The position numbers were made by a program, and so were the translations under genes. This document shows, piece by piece, positions 29,995-37,379 of a stretch of 37,379 bases of DNA. Every line of letters starts with the position of its first letter. Positions within the stretch are counted from its first letter, which is position 1. The stretch lies in assembly GCA_017404065.1 (NCBI GenBank), contig JAFRDB010000067.1, forward strand, positions 1 through 37,379, read 5' to 3'. A model generated the notes under the pieces. The model searched no databases and had not been told where the DNA came from. It saw only the letters and a list, made by a program, of their open reading frames with translations. The stretch comes from Clostridia bacterium. GTDB lineage: Bacteria; Bacillota; Clostridia; UBA1381.

Positions 29995-31473
29995 ATGGAA
30001 GGAAGTAACATATATCACGATATCGCTATGCGCAATAACGGTGATGTGTATATAGGCGTTGTGGGGCCGGTGCGGACGGGTAAGTCCACATTTATAAAGA
30101 AGTTCATGGATACGCTTGTGATACCCAATATGATGGATGTATACCAGGCGGAGCGTGCCCGTGACGAGCTGCCGCAGTCTGCGGCGGGAAGGACGATAAT
30201 GACGACCGAACCGAAATTCATTCCGAATGAGGCGGTAGAGATATCACCGGGAGAGAATGCGAATATGCGCGTGCGGATGATCGACTGTGTCGGATATATT
30301 GTCGATAACTCGTTGGGTTATAACGAAAACGGCGAGCCGCGTATGGTAAATACGCCGTGGTTTGAGCAGCCTATCCCGTTCAATGACGCGGCGGAGATAG
30401 GGACCAAAAAGGTAATTACCGATCATTCTACCATAGGAGTTCTTGTGACAACAGACGGTTCTTTTACCGAAATACCGCGTGAGAGCTATACAGATGCCGA
30501 GGCAAGGGTCGTCGCGGAGCTGAAGGCGATAAATAAGCCGTTTATCATCCTGCTTAACAGTGCGGCTCCGGATTCCGACGAGGCTAAGCAGCTTGCTGCG
30601 GAGCTTGAAACGGCTTATGGTGTGACTACGCTTGCTGTCAACTGTGCAGAGCTAACAGGTAAAGATATAAATACGATCATCAACAAGATTCTTTTGGAAT
30701 TTCCCCTCAGCGAGCTGCAGATACATATACCCAAATGGCTTGAACGGCTCGGAGATGAGCATGAGCTGGTAAAACAGGTCTATGGCGATGTGCTTGCCGC
30801 GGCATCGGATGCCGAATGTATTCGTGATGTGAACAGACTATGCAGCGAGCTCAGGGAGCCTGATTACGTAAAAAATATGATTATTGAGGGAATAGACCTC
30901 GGCACCGGAGCGGCGGAGCTTAATATGGAGCTTGCGGAGAGTATGTTTTATAGAGTTTTGTCCGAGTCGGCGGGTGTAGAAATAAAGGATGATGTGATGC
31001 TTTTGAAGCTTCTTGGTGAGATGACAGAGATGAAGCGTGATTATGAACATATACGTTCGGCGCTTGATTCCGTAAGAGAGACCGGCTACGGCATAGTATC
31101 GCCAACAAGCGACGAAATGGTGCTTGATGAACCGAGGATAATAAAACAGGGCGGAAGATACGGGATAAAGCTAAAGGCTTGCGCTCCGTCTATACACATG
31201 TTGCGCGCGGATATCGAAACGGAGGTCAGTCCTATAGTAGGTACCGTAAGGCAGAGTGAGGAGCTTGTGGAGCATCTGTTAGCCAAGTACAAGGATGATC
31301 CGTCACAGCTGTGGCAGTCAAATATTTTCGGAAAAACGCTTAACGAGCTTGTAAACGACGGACTGCGAAGCAAGCTGGAGCGAATGCCGGACGAAGCGCG
31401 AAACAAGCTGCGCGAGACATTGGAGAGAATAATAAATGAAGGAGGCGGCGGACTGCTTTGCTTGATATTATAA
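29995..31473 (+). CDS. spoIVA: Stage IV sporulation protein A (coat morphogenetic ATPase)
   Basis: 492 residues from the ATG at 29995 (AGGAGG at 29981-29986), the same length as in Bacillus subtilis. SpoIVA polymerises, using ATP, on the forespore outer membrane and anchors the spore coat. Evidence: EGSNIYHDIAMRNNGDVYIG, Walker A GPVRTGKST at 24-32, RTIMTTEPKFIPNEAVEI, MIDCVGYIV (Walker B-like), a long middle domain and the family-specific C-terminus INEGGGGLLCLIL. Expression in the mother cell under SigE is expected; I do not see a certain SigE promoter. The 3' end overlaps the next gene by 16 nt. Confidence 0.97.
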   Translation: MEGSNIYHDIAMRNNGDVYIGVVGPVRTGKSTFIKKFMDTLVIPNMMDVYQAERARDELPQSAAGRTIMTTEPKFIPNEAVEISPGENANMRVRMIDCVGYIVDNSLGYNENGEPRMVNTPWFEQPIPFNDAAEIGTKKVITDHSTIGVLVTTDGSFTEIPRESYTDAEARVVAELKAINKPFIILLNSAAPDSDEAKQLAAELETAYGVTTLAVNCAELTGKDINTIINKILLEFPLSELQIHIPKWLERLGDEHELVKQVYGDVLAAASDAECIRDVNRLCSELREPDYVKNMIIEGIDLGTGAAELNMELAESMFYRVLSESAGVEIKDDVMLLKLLGEMTEMKRDYEHIRSALDSVRETGYGIVSPTSDEMVLDEPRIIKQGGRYGIKLKACAPSIHMLRADIETEVSPIVGTVRQSEELVEHLLAKYKDDPSQLWQSNIFGKTLNELVNDGLRSKLERMPDEARNKLRETLERIINEGGGGLLCLIL

Positions 31474-32207
31474 AATGGATATCTGCCGCCGCGGCTGTGA
31501 CGATGCTTATCACTGGCTGCGGCAGCGGAGGCACATATAAGGAGTCTGTATCCGTCACGGAACAGGAGACGGATAACACATCTGTCTACGCGGAGACCAT
31601 ATCCTTCTCAGGGCTTCGGGATAAGGAATATCAGAAGCTTTTAAATAAACAGATAGAGGATGATGTTGAGGGAGCCGTGGAGGAATTCAAGGATGAGGCA
31701 GCGGAGGCTAAGCTGCCGCCGGGTGTAAAGGCGTCGCTTAGTATCAAGCAGAATGTCAAACGCAACAGTGACGGTATAATATCTTTTGTAACTGAAAATT
31801 ATACCTATCTCGGCGGAGCGCATGGCATAACACGTTGGCTGCCCTATACGGTAAATGCCGAGTCAGATATGCCGAGAATATTGGAACTCAGGGAGCTGTT
31901 CAAGGATGAGGATGGATATGTTGATACAATAAACCGCATGATAGATGAACTCGTTGAAAAAAATCCTGAGAAATATTCTGAGCTGTGGGCAGAGCCGCAT
32001 ATTACTAAAGAGGATCAGCGGCAGTTTTATATGACAGCTGAGGATCTCGTGATATTTTTCCCGCCCTATGTTCTCTCGTACTACGCGAAAGGCTTTATTG
32101 AGTTTCCCATACGTCTGACGGAAATTAACGGATATTTAAAAGATGAGTTTCGAGGAAACTCATCTTTTAATATTTATACATTTTATCAAGATAGTTTTTT
32201 TCTATGA
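31458..32207 (+). CDS. DUF3298/DUF4163 (RsiV-like) lipoprotein
   Basis: 249 residues from a TTG at 31458 (GGAGG ~12 nt upstream), overlapping spoIVA by 16 nt. Signal peptide with lipobox LITGC, then a DUF4163 segment (SFSGLRDKEYQKLLNKQIED) and a DUF3298 domain (NYTYLGGAHGITRWLPYTVN; LRELFKDED; TAEDLVIFFPPYVLSYYAKG). These domains occur in RsiV-like anti-sigma factors and lysozyme-binding proteins. Odd: the frame runs through a strong hairpin (32138-32168) and ends 38 nt after it, adding an unusual RGNSSFNIYTFYQDSFFL tail; the ancestral stop was probably lost near 32145. Confidence 0.8.
   Translation: MLDIIKWISAAAAVTMLITGCGSGGTYKESVSVTEQETDNTSVYAETISFSGLRDKEYQKLLNKQIEDDVEGAVEEFKDEAAEAKLPPGVKASLSIKQNVKRNSDGIISFVTENYTYLGGAHGITRWLPYTVNAESDMPRILELRELFKDEDGYVDTINRMIDELVEKNPEKYSELWAEPHITKEDQRQFYMTAEDLVIFFPPYVLSYYAKGFIEFPIRLTEINGYLKDEFRGNSSFNIYTFYQDSFFL
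32138..32168. terminator. 14-bp bidirectional terminator
   Basis: AAAAGATGAGTTTC (32138-32151) pairs perfectly with GAAACTCATCTTTT (32155-32168) around GAG. It ends both the spoIVA-side transcript and the convergent glucosaminidase gene. Confidence 0.85.
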
Positions 32208-32784
32208 GCTCGCCGTAATCAGGAACAGGACACCATTTTCCTGAAAGCTCATCGAGGTATTTCACTGTGCCCGCCCATGAAAGACGGCTGACTGTATAAT
32301 AGCGTCCATGCACCTCGCCGATCGGCTGAGCTCCAACGTATGCACAAATATGATTAAAGTGCGCACGAACACCGTCGTCGATGGTGGGGAAGGCTTCATG
32401 ATCCTCGCGCTTCATGTCGGTAGCGTCTGCCTTTTTTATTCCGGCAAAGTTATTCATATCAGGTGTTACCGAGCCGCCAAAGTTTCCGTAAGCAGTTTCG
32501 AGCGCGGCTTGTGCATACAGCACCTCCGGACGTATCCCTGTAAGCTCGCCGTATTTCCAATAGGATGCGGCAGCTGCGGTAAATTGCGCTGATGCTCCGT
32601 TTGCCTCTGCCCAAGTCTTTGCGGAATCAAGCGATATTTCCGCTGCTCCGATCAGTGGTACGCGTTCAGTCTGCTGTTCAGTGCGGGCGCCGTTATCAGC
32701 GCCATCAGAAAAGTCCGGCGCACATGCCGAAAGCTGTGTTGTAAGTAATAAAAGTGCGGCAAGCGCCGCTGTAGTTTTTCGCAT
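32167..32784 (-). CDS. Glucosaminidase-domain lipoprotein
   Basis: 205 residues from the ATG at 32784 (MRKTTAALAALLLLTTQLSAC), with a lipobox at LSAC. The domain (~70-205) is of the mannosyl-glycoprotein endo-beta-N-acetylglucosaminidase type: RPEVLYAQAALETAYGNFGG with the catalytic-type Glu, NNFAGIKKAD, FPTIDDGVRAHFNHICAYVG, RLSWAGTVKYLDEL. It would cleave peptidoglycan glycan chains at the cell surface. The ribosome site (AAAGGAG) is 14 nt from this ATG, a little far; an upstream-extended start gives implausible sequence. Confidence 0.85.
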   Translation of the reverse strand: MRKTTAALAALLLLTTQLSACAPDFSDGADNGARTEQQTERVPLIGAAEISLDSAKTWAEANGASAQFTAAAASYWKYGELTGIRPEVLYAQAALETAYGNFGGSVTPDMNNFAGIKKADATDMKREDHEAFPTIDDGVRAHFNHICAYVGAQPIGEVHGRYYTVSRLSWAGTVKYLDELSGKWCPVPDYGELIEKNYLDKMYKY

Positions 32785-32950
32785 AATTATGCCATGAACT
32801 CCTTTCACAAAATCTAAGTTTGAGATTGATTGATCCTTCTGGACAATATATGCGGCAGGACAAGCAGAAAAGAACATAAAGATATAAAAAATCCGAGATT
32901 TTTGTTATGAATGAAACAGCAAGAGCGTCTGCAAATTATTCCTAAATCAA

Positions 32951-32985
32951 AAAAGAGATCCCATGCTTTGAGATCTCTTTTATTT
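32951..32985. terminator. Terminator between glucosaminidase and abrB-like genes
   Basis: AAAAGAGATC (32951-32960) pairs with GATCTCTTTT (32972-32981) and ends in ATTTT. Confidence 0.75.
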
Positions 32986-33080
32986 TAAGGACATTTTTTT
33001 TCAAAGGTGTCATAAGCTCTTATTTATATTAAGATGCTTTACTTTAGCGCAGAACTATAGATACGCTGAATGTTTTAATA

Positions 33081-33332
33081 TTAATCCTCAAGTTTTGCAG
33101 CAAGAAGCTTTATGCAATCCGGACAGATATTCCTGCCGTGATACTCCAATACGTTATCTACGTTCTGGCAAAAAACACACGAAGGCTCATACTTCTTTAA
33201 TATAATTCTGTCATCCTCAACATATATTTCTAAGCCGTCTTTTTCTGCGATACAAAACTTTTTTCTCAGCTCTTTAGGTATAACGATTCTTCCGAGCTCA
33301 TCAACTTTTCTAACAATTCCTGTAGACTTCAT
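33081..33332 (-). CDS. AbrB-family transition-state regulator with zinc knuckle
   Basis: 83 residues. The N-terminal swapped-hairpin DNA-binding domain of AbrB/SpoVT (STGIVRKVDELGRIVIPKEL, then RKKFCIAEKDGLEIYVEDDRI) is followed by a C-terminal CVFC...CPDC zinc knuckle, as in many clostridial AbrB proteins. It probably represses post-exponential genes. The ATG at 33332 has AAGGAG upstream. It stands alone between terminators. Confidence 0.92.
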   Translation of the reverse strand: MKSTGIVRKVDELGRIVIPKELRKKFCIAEKDGLEIYVEDDRIILKKYEPSCVFCQNVDNVLEYHGRNICPDCIKLLAAKLED

Positions 33333-33484
33333 AGCGCATATCTCCTTTTCAATCGGTTTATTGTTAATAGTATATCAGAAGATTATATGCAAGTCAAGAA
33401 TTAACAAAAAAAACACTTATTTCTACATTATACTAAAAAAACCGACTGTCTATATATTGTTTTTTGTTAAAATTCACGATAAAA

Positions 33485-34459
33485 TTACAATGTGACGCTT
33501 AGAGCGGCATGTAATATGACCGCAGATGGCTTAATATGCTTGTCAAGCATTTTTTTCGCGATAACAAGCTCATCTATTCCTGAAGCTATCAGCTCCGGTT
33601 GGTACGTTCCGGCAAGAAGACTGATTTTTACGAGCTTGTCAGTATTAACAATCTCATCAGGGCAGCCTGAGATATACGCAAGAGTATCTCTGAGGTACAT
33701 AAGCATCATATCACACAATAATTCTGCATCACCACTGTGTTCGTCAAAGTAATCAGAAACATCAAGGGCATGTTTTTTCTGATTGGATAGGATCTTCGGC
33801 ACAAGCCCCAACGCGTCCTCACGCATCTCTTCAATATCATCACGATTAATTATCTCATCCGCGAAGGACGGTATTCCCTCACAGTAGCTGACAAGAAAAT
33901 CAACGCGAGGATCTGCGGGATATTTAGCCTCAATATATCTGCGTACTGCATCGGTATCTAATGGCGGAAATGTGATTCTTACTGAGCGTGAACGGACAGT
34001 CTCAAGCAAAAAATCCGCGTCGGTACATATAATGATGAATACAGAATACACGGGCGGTTCTTCGAGCACCTTTAAAAGCGCGTTCTGTGCCGCGGGCGTG
34101 AGGATATCACCGTCCTTTATAATAAACACTTTGTGTCTGTCGGAAAACGGTTTTGCTGCACATTCTGCTAACATATCGCGGATCGGATCTACACCTATTG
34201 TTTTTCTGTCCTTTTCGGGATACACATGTATTATATCCGGGTGATTTCCGGATTGAGCTTCCGCGCAGGCTGGGCATGAGCAGCACGGTGCGATACCTGT
34301 ATTCTCGCATACAAGAGTCTTGGCAAACAGCAGTGCCGCATTGTGCTTGTGAAGTCCGGCAGGACCCTCGAAAATATATGCAGCGGCATTTGTGCCCTGT
34401 CTTGCATTGTTAATAAGCTTTGTTAAAATGCTCTCGTGAAATACATTGTAGCCATACAT
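33485..34459 (-). CDS. holB: DNA polymerase III delta' subunit
   Basis: 324 residues from the ATG at 34459 (AGGAG upstream). It is part of the clamp loader that places the beta clamp on DNA. Features: a P-loop-like but degenerate FEGPAGLHKHNAALLFAK (no GKT, as expected for delta'), a zinc site (CENTGIAPCCSCPACAEA), IIKDGDILTPAAQNALLKVL followed by EEPPVYSVFIIIC, SRSVRITFP (SRC-like sensor motif) and a helical C-terminal collar domain. Confidence 0.92.
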   Translation of the reverse strand: MYGYNVFHESILTKLINNARQGTNAAAYIFEGPAGLHKHNAALLFAKTLVCENTGIAPCCSCPACAEAQSGNHPDIIHVYPEKDRKTIGVDPIRDMLAECAAKPFSDRHKVFIIKDGDILTPAAQNALLKVLEEPPVYSVFIIICTDADFLLETVRSRSVRITFPPLDTDAVRRYIEAKYPADPRVDFLVSYCEGIPSFADEIINRDDIEEMREDALGLVPKILSNQKKHALDVSDYFDEHSGDAELLCDMMLMYLRDTLAYISGCPDEIVNTDKLVKISLLAGTYQPELIASGIDELVIAKKMLDKHIKPSAVILHAALSVTL

Positions 34460-34610
34460 TGACAATCACTCCTTATAATCATTTTATCACATAATCAAAA
34501 AAAAATCAACGATAGATTATAATTGTGTTGAGTGTTTTTGTTGGATAAATAATAAACTGTAAAAAAGACAAAAAATCCGTTAATTATGGTAGAAATTATA
34601 TTTTTTTTAC

Positions 34611-34639
34611 TTGCATTATCGGTTGATATGTGGTAAAAT
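34611..34639 (+). promoter_or_regulatory. Promoter of the KDPG aldolase/KDG kinase operon
   Basis: TTGCAT (34611-34616), a 17-nt spacer and TAAAAT (34634-34639). The leader has AGAGGAGGAG before the start. Confidence 0.75.
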
Positions 34640-34673
34640 ATATTGTAATACTAAATAGAGGAGGAGATATCCT

Positions 34674-35330
34674 ATGATAAAGAAAGAACAGGTTTTGAAC
34701 CAGCTTATGGACTGCGGTCTTGTTGCTGTTGTTCGCGCAAGCAGCGCAGAGGAGGCTATCAAGATCTCAGACGCCTGTCTTGCGGGCGGCTGCAACGGTA
34801 TAGAGCTAACATTTACCGTTCCCGGCGCGGACAAGGTTATTGCGGCGCTTGCTGAGAAGTATTCCAATGGTGAGATGATGCTCGGTGCAGGTACTGTACT
34901 TGATCCTGAAACGGCAAGAGCAGCGATCCTTGCGGGTGCTAACTTTATAGTATCACCGGCATTCAATCCGGAAACAGCAAAGCTTTGTAACCGTTACAGA
35001 GTTCCTTATATGCCCGGATGTGCTACAATCACAGAGGTGATCACAGCTATGGAGGCAGGTGCCGATATCGTTAAGATATTCCCGGCAGACCTTTACGGAC
35101 CGAGGATCATAAAGGACATCAAGGGCCCGCTTCCGCAGGCACAGATGATGCCTACAGGCGGTGTTGATGCGGATAATGTTGCGGAATGGATCAAGGCCGG
35201 AGTTGTTGCGGTAGGCGCGGGCTCATCGCTCACAAAGGGAGCAAAGACCGGCGATTATGCGGCTATCACAGAAACAGCCAAGAAGTTTATCGCAAACATC
35301 AAGGCAGCAAGAGCAGAGCTCAAAAAGTAA
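34674..35330 (+). CDS. KDPG/KHG aldolase
   Basis: 218 residues, a class I aldolase that splits 2-keto-3-deoxy-6-phosphogluconate into pyruvate and glyceraldehyde-3-phosphate. Motifs: GLVAVVRASSAEEA, GIELTFTVPGA (active-site Glu), LGAGTVLDPE, FIVSPAFNPE, MPGCATITEV and DIVKIFPADLYGP (Schiff-base Lys), then MPTGGVD. It is followed 27 bp later by a KDG kinase, together the last two steps of uronate/KDG breakdown. Confidence 0.95.
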   Translation: MIKKEQVLNQLMDCGLVAVVRASSAEEAIKISDACLAGGCNGIELTFTVPGADKVIAALAEKYSNGEMMLGAGTVLDPETARAAILAGANFIVSPAFNPETAKLCNRYRVPYMPGCATITEVITAMEAGADIVKIFPADLYGPRIIKDIKGPLPQAQMMPTGGVDADNVAEWIKAGVVAVGAGSSLTKGAKTGDYAAITETAKKFIANIKAARAELKK

Positions 35331-35357
35331 TAGATCTGAAAGGGGAATTTTTAAACA

Positions 35358-36389
35358 ATGGCAAAGATAGTAACAATGGGTGAGATAATGCTCAGACTTT
35401 CTACACCCGGTAATCAGAAGTATATCCAGGCTACACAGTTTGATATAAACTATGGCGGCGGTGAGGCAAACGTTGCAGTTTCACTTGCAAACTACGGTCA
35501 TGATGCTGAGTTCGTAACAAAGGTTCCGGCAAATCCGATCGGACAGTGCGCTATAGCTGCACTCAGAAAGTATGGCGTAGAGACAAAGCACATCGCTAAA
35601 GGCGGCGACAGATTAGGTATATATTTCTTGGAGACAGGAGCTTCAATGCGTCCGTCCAATGTTACATATGACCGTGCTAACTCATCTATCGCAACAGCAA
35701 CAGCTGCTGACTTTGATTTTGACGCTATATTTGAAGGTGCTGACTGGTTCCACTTTACAGGTATCACACCGGCTGTTTCGGATGCTGCCGCAAAGGTCAC
35801 CGAGCTTGCTTGTAAGGCTGCAAAGGCTCACGGCGTAACAGTATCCTGTGACCTCAATTTCAGAAAGAAGCTCTGGTCATCGGAAAAGGCGCAGAAGGTA
35901 ATGTCAAACCTTATGCAGTATGTTGATGTTTGTATCGGTAATGAGGAGGATGCGGACAAGGTTCTCGGCTTCAAGCCTGAGGATACGGACGTAACAAGCG
36001 GCGAGCTCAACCTTGCCGGATATGAGAGTATTTTCAAGCAGATGGTTGCTAAGTTTGGCTTTAAATATGTGATTTCGTCGCTCAGAGTTTCAAAGTCAGC
36101 TTCGGATAACGGCTGGTCCGCATGCATTTATTCAAGCGCGGATGATGAATTCTATCATTCAAAGGAATACCGCATCCGTCCTATCGTTGACCGTGTTGGC
36201 GGCGGCGACAGCTTTGCCGGCGGTACGATCTGTGGTTTTGTGGACGGTAAGAACTTCAAGGATGCTCTTGAGTTTGGTGTTGCGGCATCAGCTCTTAAGC
36301 ACACGATCCCCGGAGACTTCAACCTTGTAACAAGAGAAGAGGTAGAGACTCTTGCAGGCGGAGACGGTTCAGGCAGAGTACAGAGATAA
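35358..36389 (+). CDS. 2-dehydro-3-deoxygluconokinase (PfkB-family sugar kinase)
   Basis: 343 residues. It phosphorylates KDG to KDPG, the substrate of the aldolase just upstream. PfkB signatures: MGEIMLRLSTPG at the start, NYGGGEANVAVSLANYGHDA (PfkB 1), VSCDLNFRKKLW, CIGNEEDADKVLG and the catalytic VDRVGGGDSFAGGTI (PfkB 2; GGGDSF with the base Asp). Start at ATG 35358 with AAGGGGAATT upstream, 27 bp after the aldolase. Confidence 0.92.
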   Translation: MAKIVTMGEIMLRLSTPGNQKYIQATQFDINYGGGEANVAVSLANYGHDAEFVTKVPANPIGQCAIAALRKYGVETKHIAKGGDRLGIYFLETGASMRPSNVTYDRANSSIATATAADFDFDAIFEGADWFHFTGITPAVSDAAAKVTELACKAAKAHGVTVSCDLNFRKKLWSSEKAQKVMSNLMQYVDVCIGNEEDADKVLGFKPEDTDVTSGELNLAGYESIFKQMVAKFGFKYVISSLRVSKSASDNGWSACIYSSADDEFYHSKEYRIRPIVDRVGGGDSFAGGTICGFVDGKNFKDALEFGVAASALKHTIPGDFNLVTREEVETLAGGDGSGRVQR

Positions 36390-36499
36390 GATTATAATAT
36401 CGTTATATCTTAGGAGAGTTTGGGGACATATAAATACAACTTGTCTCATTACTCGCGCGAACTGCTGACAGCTTTCAGATCGAAATAAGATAAAAAAAT

Positions 36500-36540
36500 A
36501 AAGGGGATGTAAAATTCGTTTTTGCATCCCCTTTAATATT
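36500..36540. terminator. Bidirectional terminator between KDG kinase and nitroreductase
   Basis: AAAGGGGATG (36500-36509) pairs with CATCCCCTTT (36525-36534), followed by AATATT; it lies immediately before the convergent nitroreductase stop. Confidence 0.85.
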
Positions 36541-37113
36541 CTACAGCGTTACAATGACCTCATCAAGTGAGCGTTTGGGTACATTTATCGTGCCGTCCTC
36601 GCTCTCGTAATACTTAACGTCACCGCCTGTCATTTCGACCATGCGGCTTTTCTGCATGGGGTATCCGAGGGCTAAAAGATAAAGCACATCAAGCTTGGGC
36701 GCAAGCTTTAAGACCTGCTTTATCTTATCGCGCTGTATCGCGCCGAGCCAGCAGGTGGCAAGCCCCATTTCTTCGGCCTCCAGCATCATGGTGGTGACTG
36801 CCGCGCCCACCTCGACCTCCGCCGCGCCGTTCGGGCGGATGTTTTTATCGCAAAGCACCGCGATATATGCCACAGGTCGCTCGCCCTCGCGCGGCGCACC
36901 GTCAGCTAAAGCCCCCGCCCATTTGGTGAGGGGGTAGATGTCCTTGAGCATCGCGGCATCATCTATTACGGCAAATTTCAGCGGCTGCATATTCGCGCCG
37001 TATGCCGCAACGCGCGCGCAGTCTATAAGCTTTATCAGTATATCTCTGTCTATCGGCTCCTGCTTGAATTTTCTTATAGTCCTTCTTTGCATTATTGCTT
37101 CATATACGTTCAT
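36541..37113 (-). CDS. Nitroreductase family flavoprotein (second)
   Basis: 190 residues. RRTIRKFKQEPID (FMN phosphate site), CARVAAYGANMQPLKFAVID, AAVTTMMLEAEEMGLATCWL and ALGYPMQKSR are typical nitroreductase landmarks. It likely reduces nitroaromatic or quinone-type acceptors with NAD(P)H. It differs clearly from the 173-residue protein at 17639. The ATG at 37113 has AAAGGAAA upstream. The N-terminal MNVYEAIMQRRTIR is standard for the family. Confidence 0.92.
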   Translation of the reverse strand: MNVYEAIMQRRTIRKFKQEPIDRDILIKLIDCARVAAYGANMQPLKFAVIDDAAMLKDIYPLTKWAGALADGAPREGERPVAYIAVLCDKNIRPNGAAEVEVGAAVTTMMLEAEEMGLATCWLGAIQRDKIKQVLKLAPKLDVLYLLALGYPMQKSRMVEMTGGDVKYYESEDGTINVPKRSLDEVIVTL

Positions 37114-37146
37114 AATTACAGTTTCCTTTCTGTTAGCTAATAATAT

Positions 37147-37208
37147 AAAAAAGTCTACCTATTGGAGTGGAGCGTTAGCGGAACGACCGTCCCGATAGGG
37201 ACTTTTTT
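37147..37208. repeat. 62-nt dispersed palindromic repeat, copy 2
   Basis: Near-identical to 2719-2780 (about 4 differences), beginning AAAAAAGTC and ending GACTTTTTT, here on host DNA upstream of the nitroreductase gene. Confidence 0.75.
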
Positions 37209-37379
37209 ACTTTATAAGAAATTGCTCGTTTAGTGGGATTACGTCGCTAACAAACGAGGAAAAATAGCGGTTTTAGACATAATCTGTGGCTGCCGCAGCC
37301 CCCAACCCCGTCACGCTTTCGCGTGCCACCCCTGCCCCGAGGCAGGGACAGCAGAGCATCGCCACTATCTCTCCACTAA
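37209..37379. other. Noncoding right edge with GC-rich intergenic repeat
   Basis: No gene seen. From about 37290 the sequence becomes C-rich with small hairpins (ACGC-TTTC-GCGT; CCTGCC-CCGA-GGCAGG), a type of intergenic repeat common between genes of gut Clostridia. Confidence 0.5.

Overview
The window looks like chromosome from an endospore-forming member of the Clostridia, plausibly an Oscillospiraceae/Ruminococcaceae-type gut anaerobe. Evidence: spore genes cotJA-cotJB-cotJC and spoIVA, AbrB/SpoVT-type regulators, Gram-positive lipoproteins, LplB/YtcP-type sugar permeases, and moderate-GC host genes with strong AGGAGG ribosome sites. The species cannot be named from the sequence alone.

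Region 1 (about 1-11724) is the most unusual part. The cotJABC spore-coat operon starts at 303, but cotJC (manganese-catalase fold) is cut after codon 61 and its remaining ~135 codons resume 10.4 kb away, at 11314. Between the halves lies an A+T-rich element bounded by a large serine recombinase gene. Crossover at a shared GG (933-934 and 11314-11315) would rebuild cotJC in frame (197 codons) and make an attP with 17-bp half-sites that match at 16 of 17 positions. This is the architecture of sporulation-gene intervening elements such as skin in sigK. In the predicted circle the recombinase reading frame runs through attP and gains 37 codons, so its natural 3' end is split off by integration.

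The element carries a minus-strand operon (SPFH protein with three zinc ribbons, a four-helix membrane protein, a small helical protein, a TIR-TPR protein with a zinc ribbon and membrane anchor, and a zinc-ribbon membrane protein). It also carries a ribbon-helix-helix protein, a short tyrosine recombinase, a retron (promoter, msr-msd RNA, nucleoside-deoxyribosyltransferase-like effector, reverse transcriptase) and a DinJ/YafQ-type toxin-antitoxin pair. It therefore reads as a defence or addiction island that could leave cotJC functional by excising in the mother cell.

Region 2 (11725-17640) is accessory DNA next to cotJC: a TOTE-type primase and a helicase-PLD protein in two overlapping frames, an AAA/PD-(D/E)XK gene with two in-frame TGA codons, and an unknown 181-residue protein. 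Three degenerate copies of the cotJC 3' end (10401, 16331, 17253), each preceded by a similar AAAAGTGYTTCTTTT-type sequence, suggest repeated integration at cotJC.

Region 3 (17639-22037) holds small housekeeping or hypothetical genes: nitroreductase, YfcE-like phosphodiesterase, MIF-like tautomerase, a DUF3237-like protein, a nuclease remnant, a GTPase, a zinc-ribbon protein and a SASA-type esterase. Region 4 (22129-27344) has a tandem class II aldolase protein and a sugar ABC importer without its ATPase. Region 5 (27358-37379) has a repeat-rich spacer, nadB-nadC, spoIVA with a DUF3298-type lipoprotein, a glucosaminidase lipoprotein, an AbrB-like regulator, holB, a KDPG aldolase/KDG kinase pair, a second nitroreductase and dispersed intergenic repeats.
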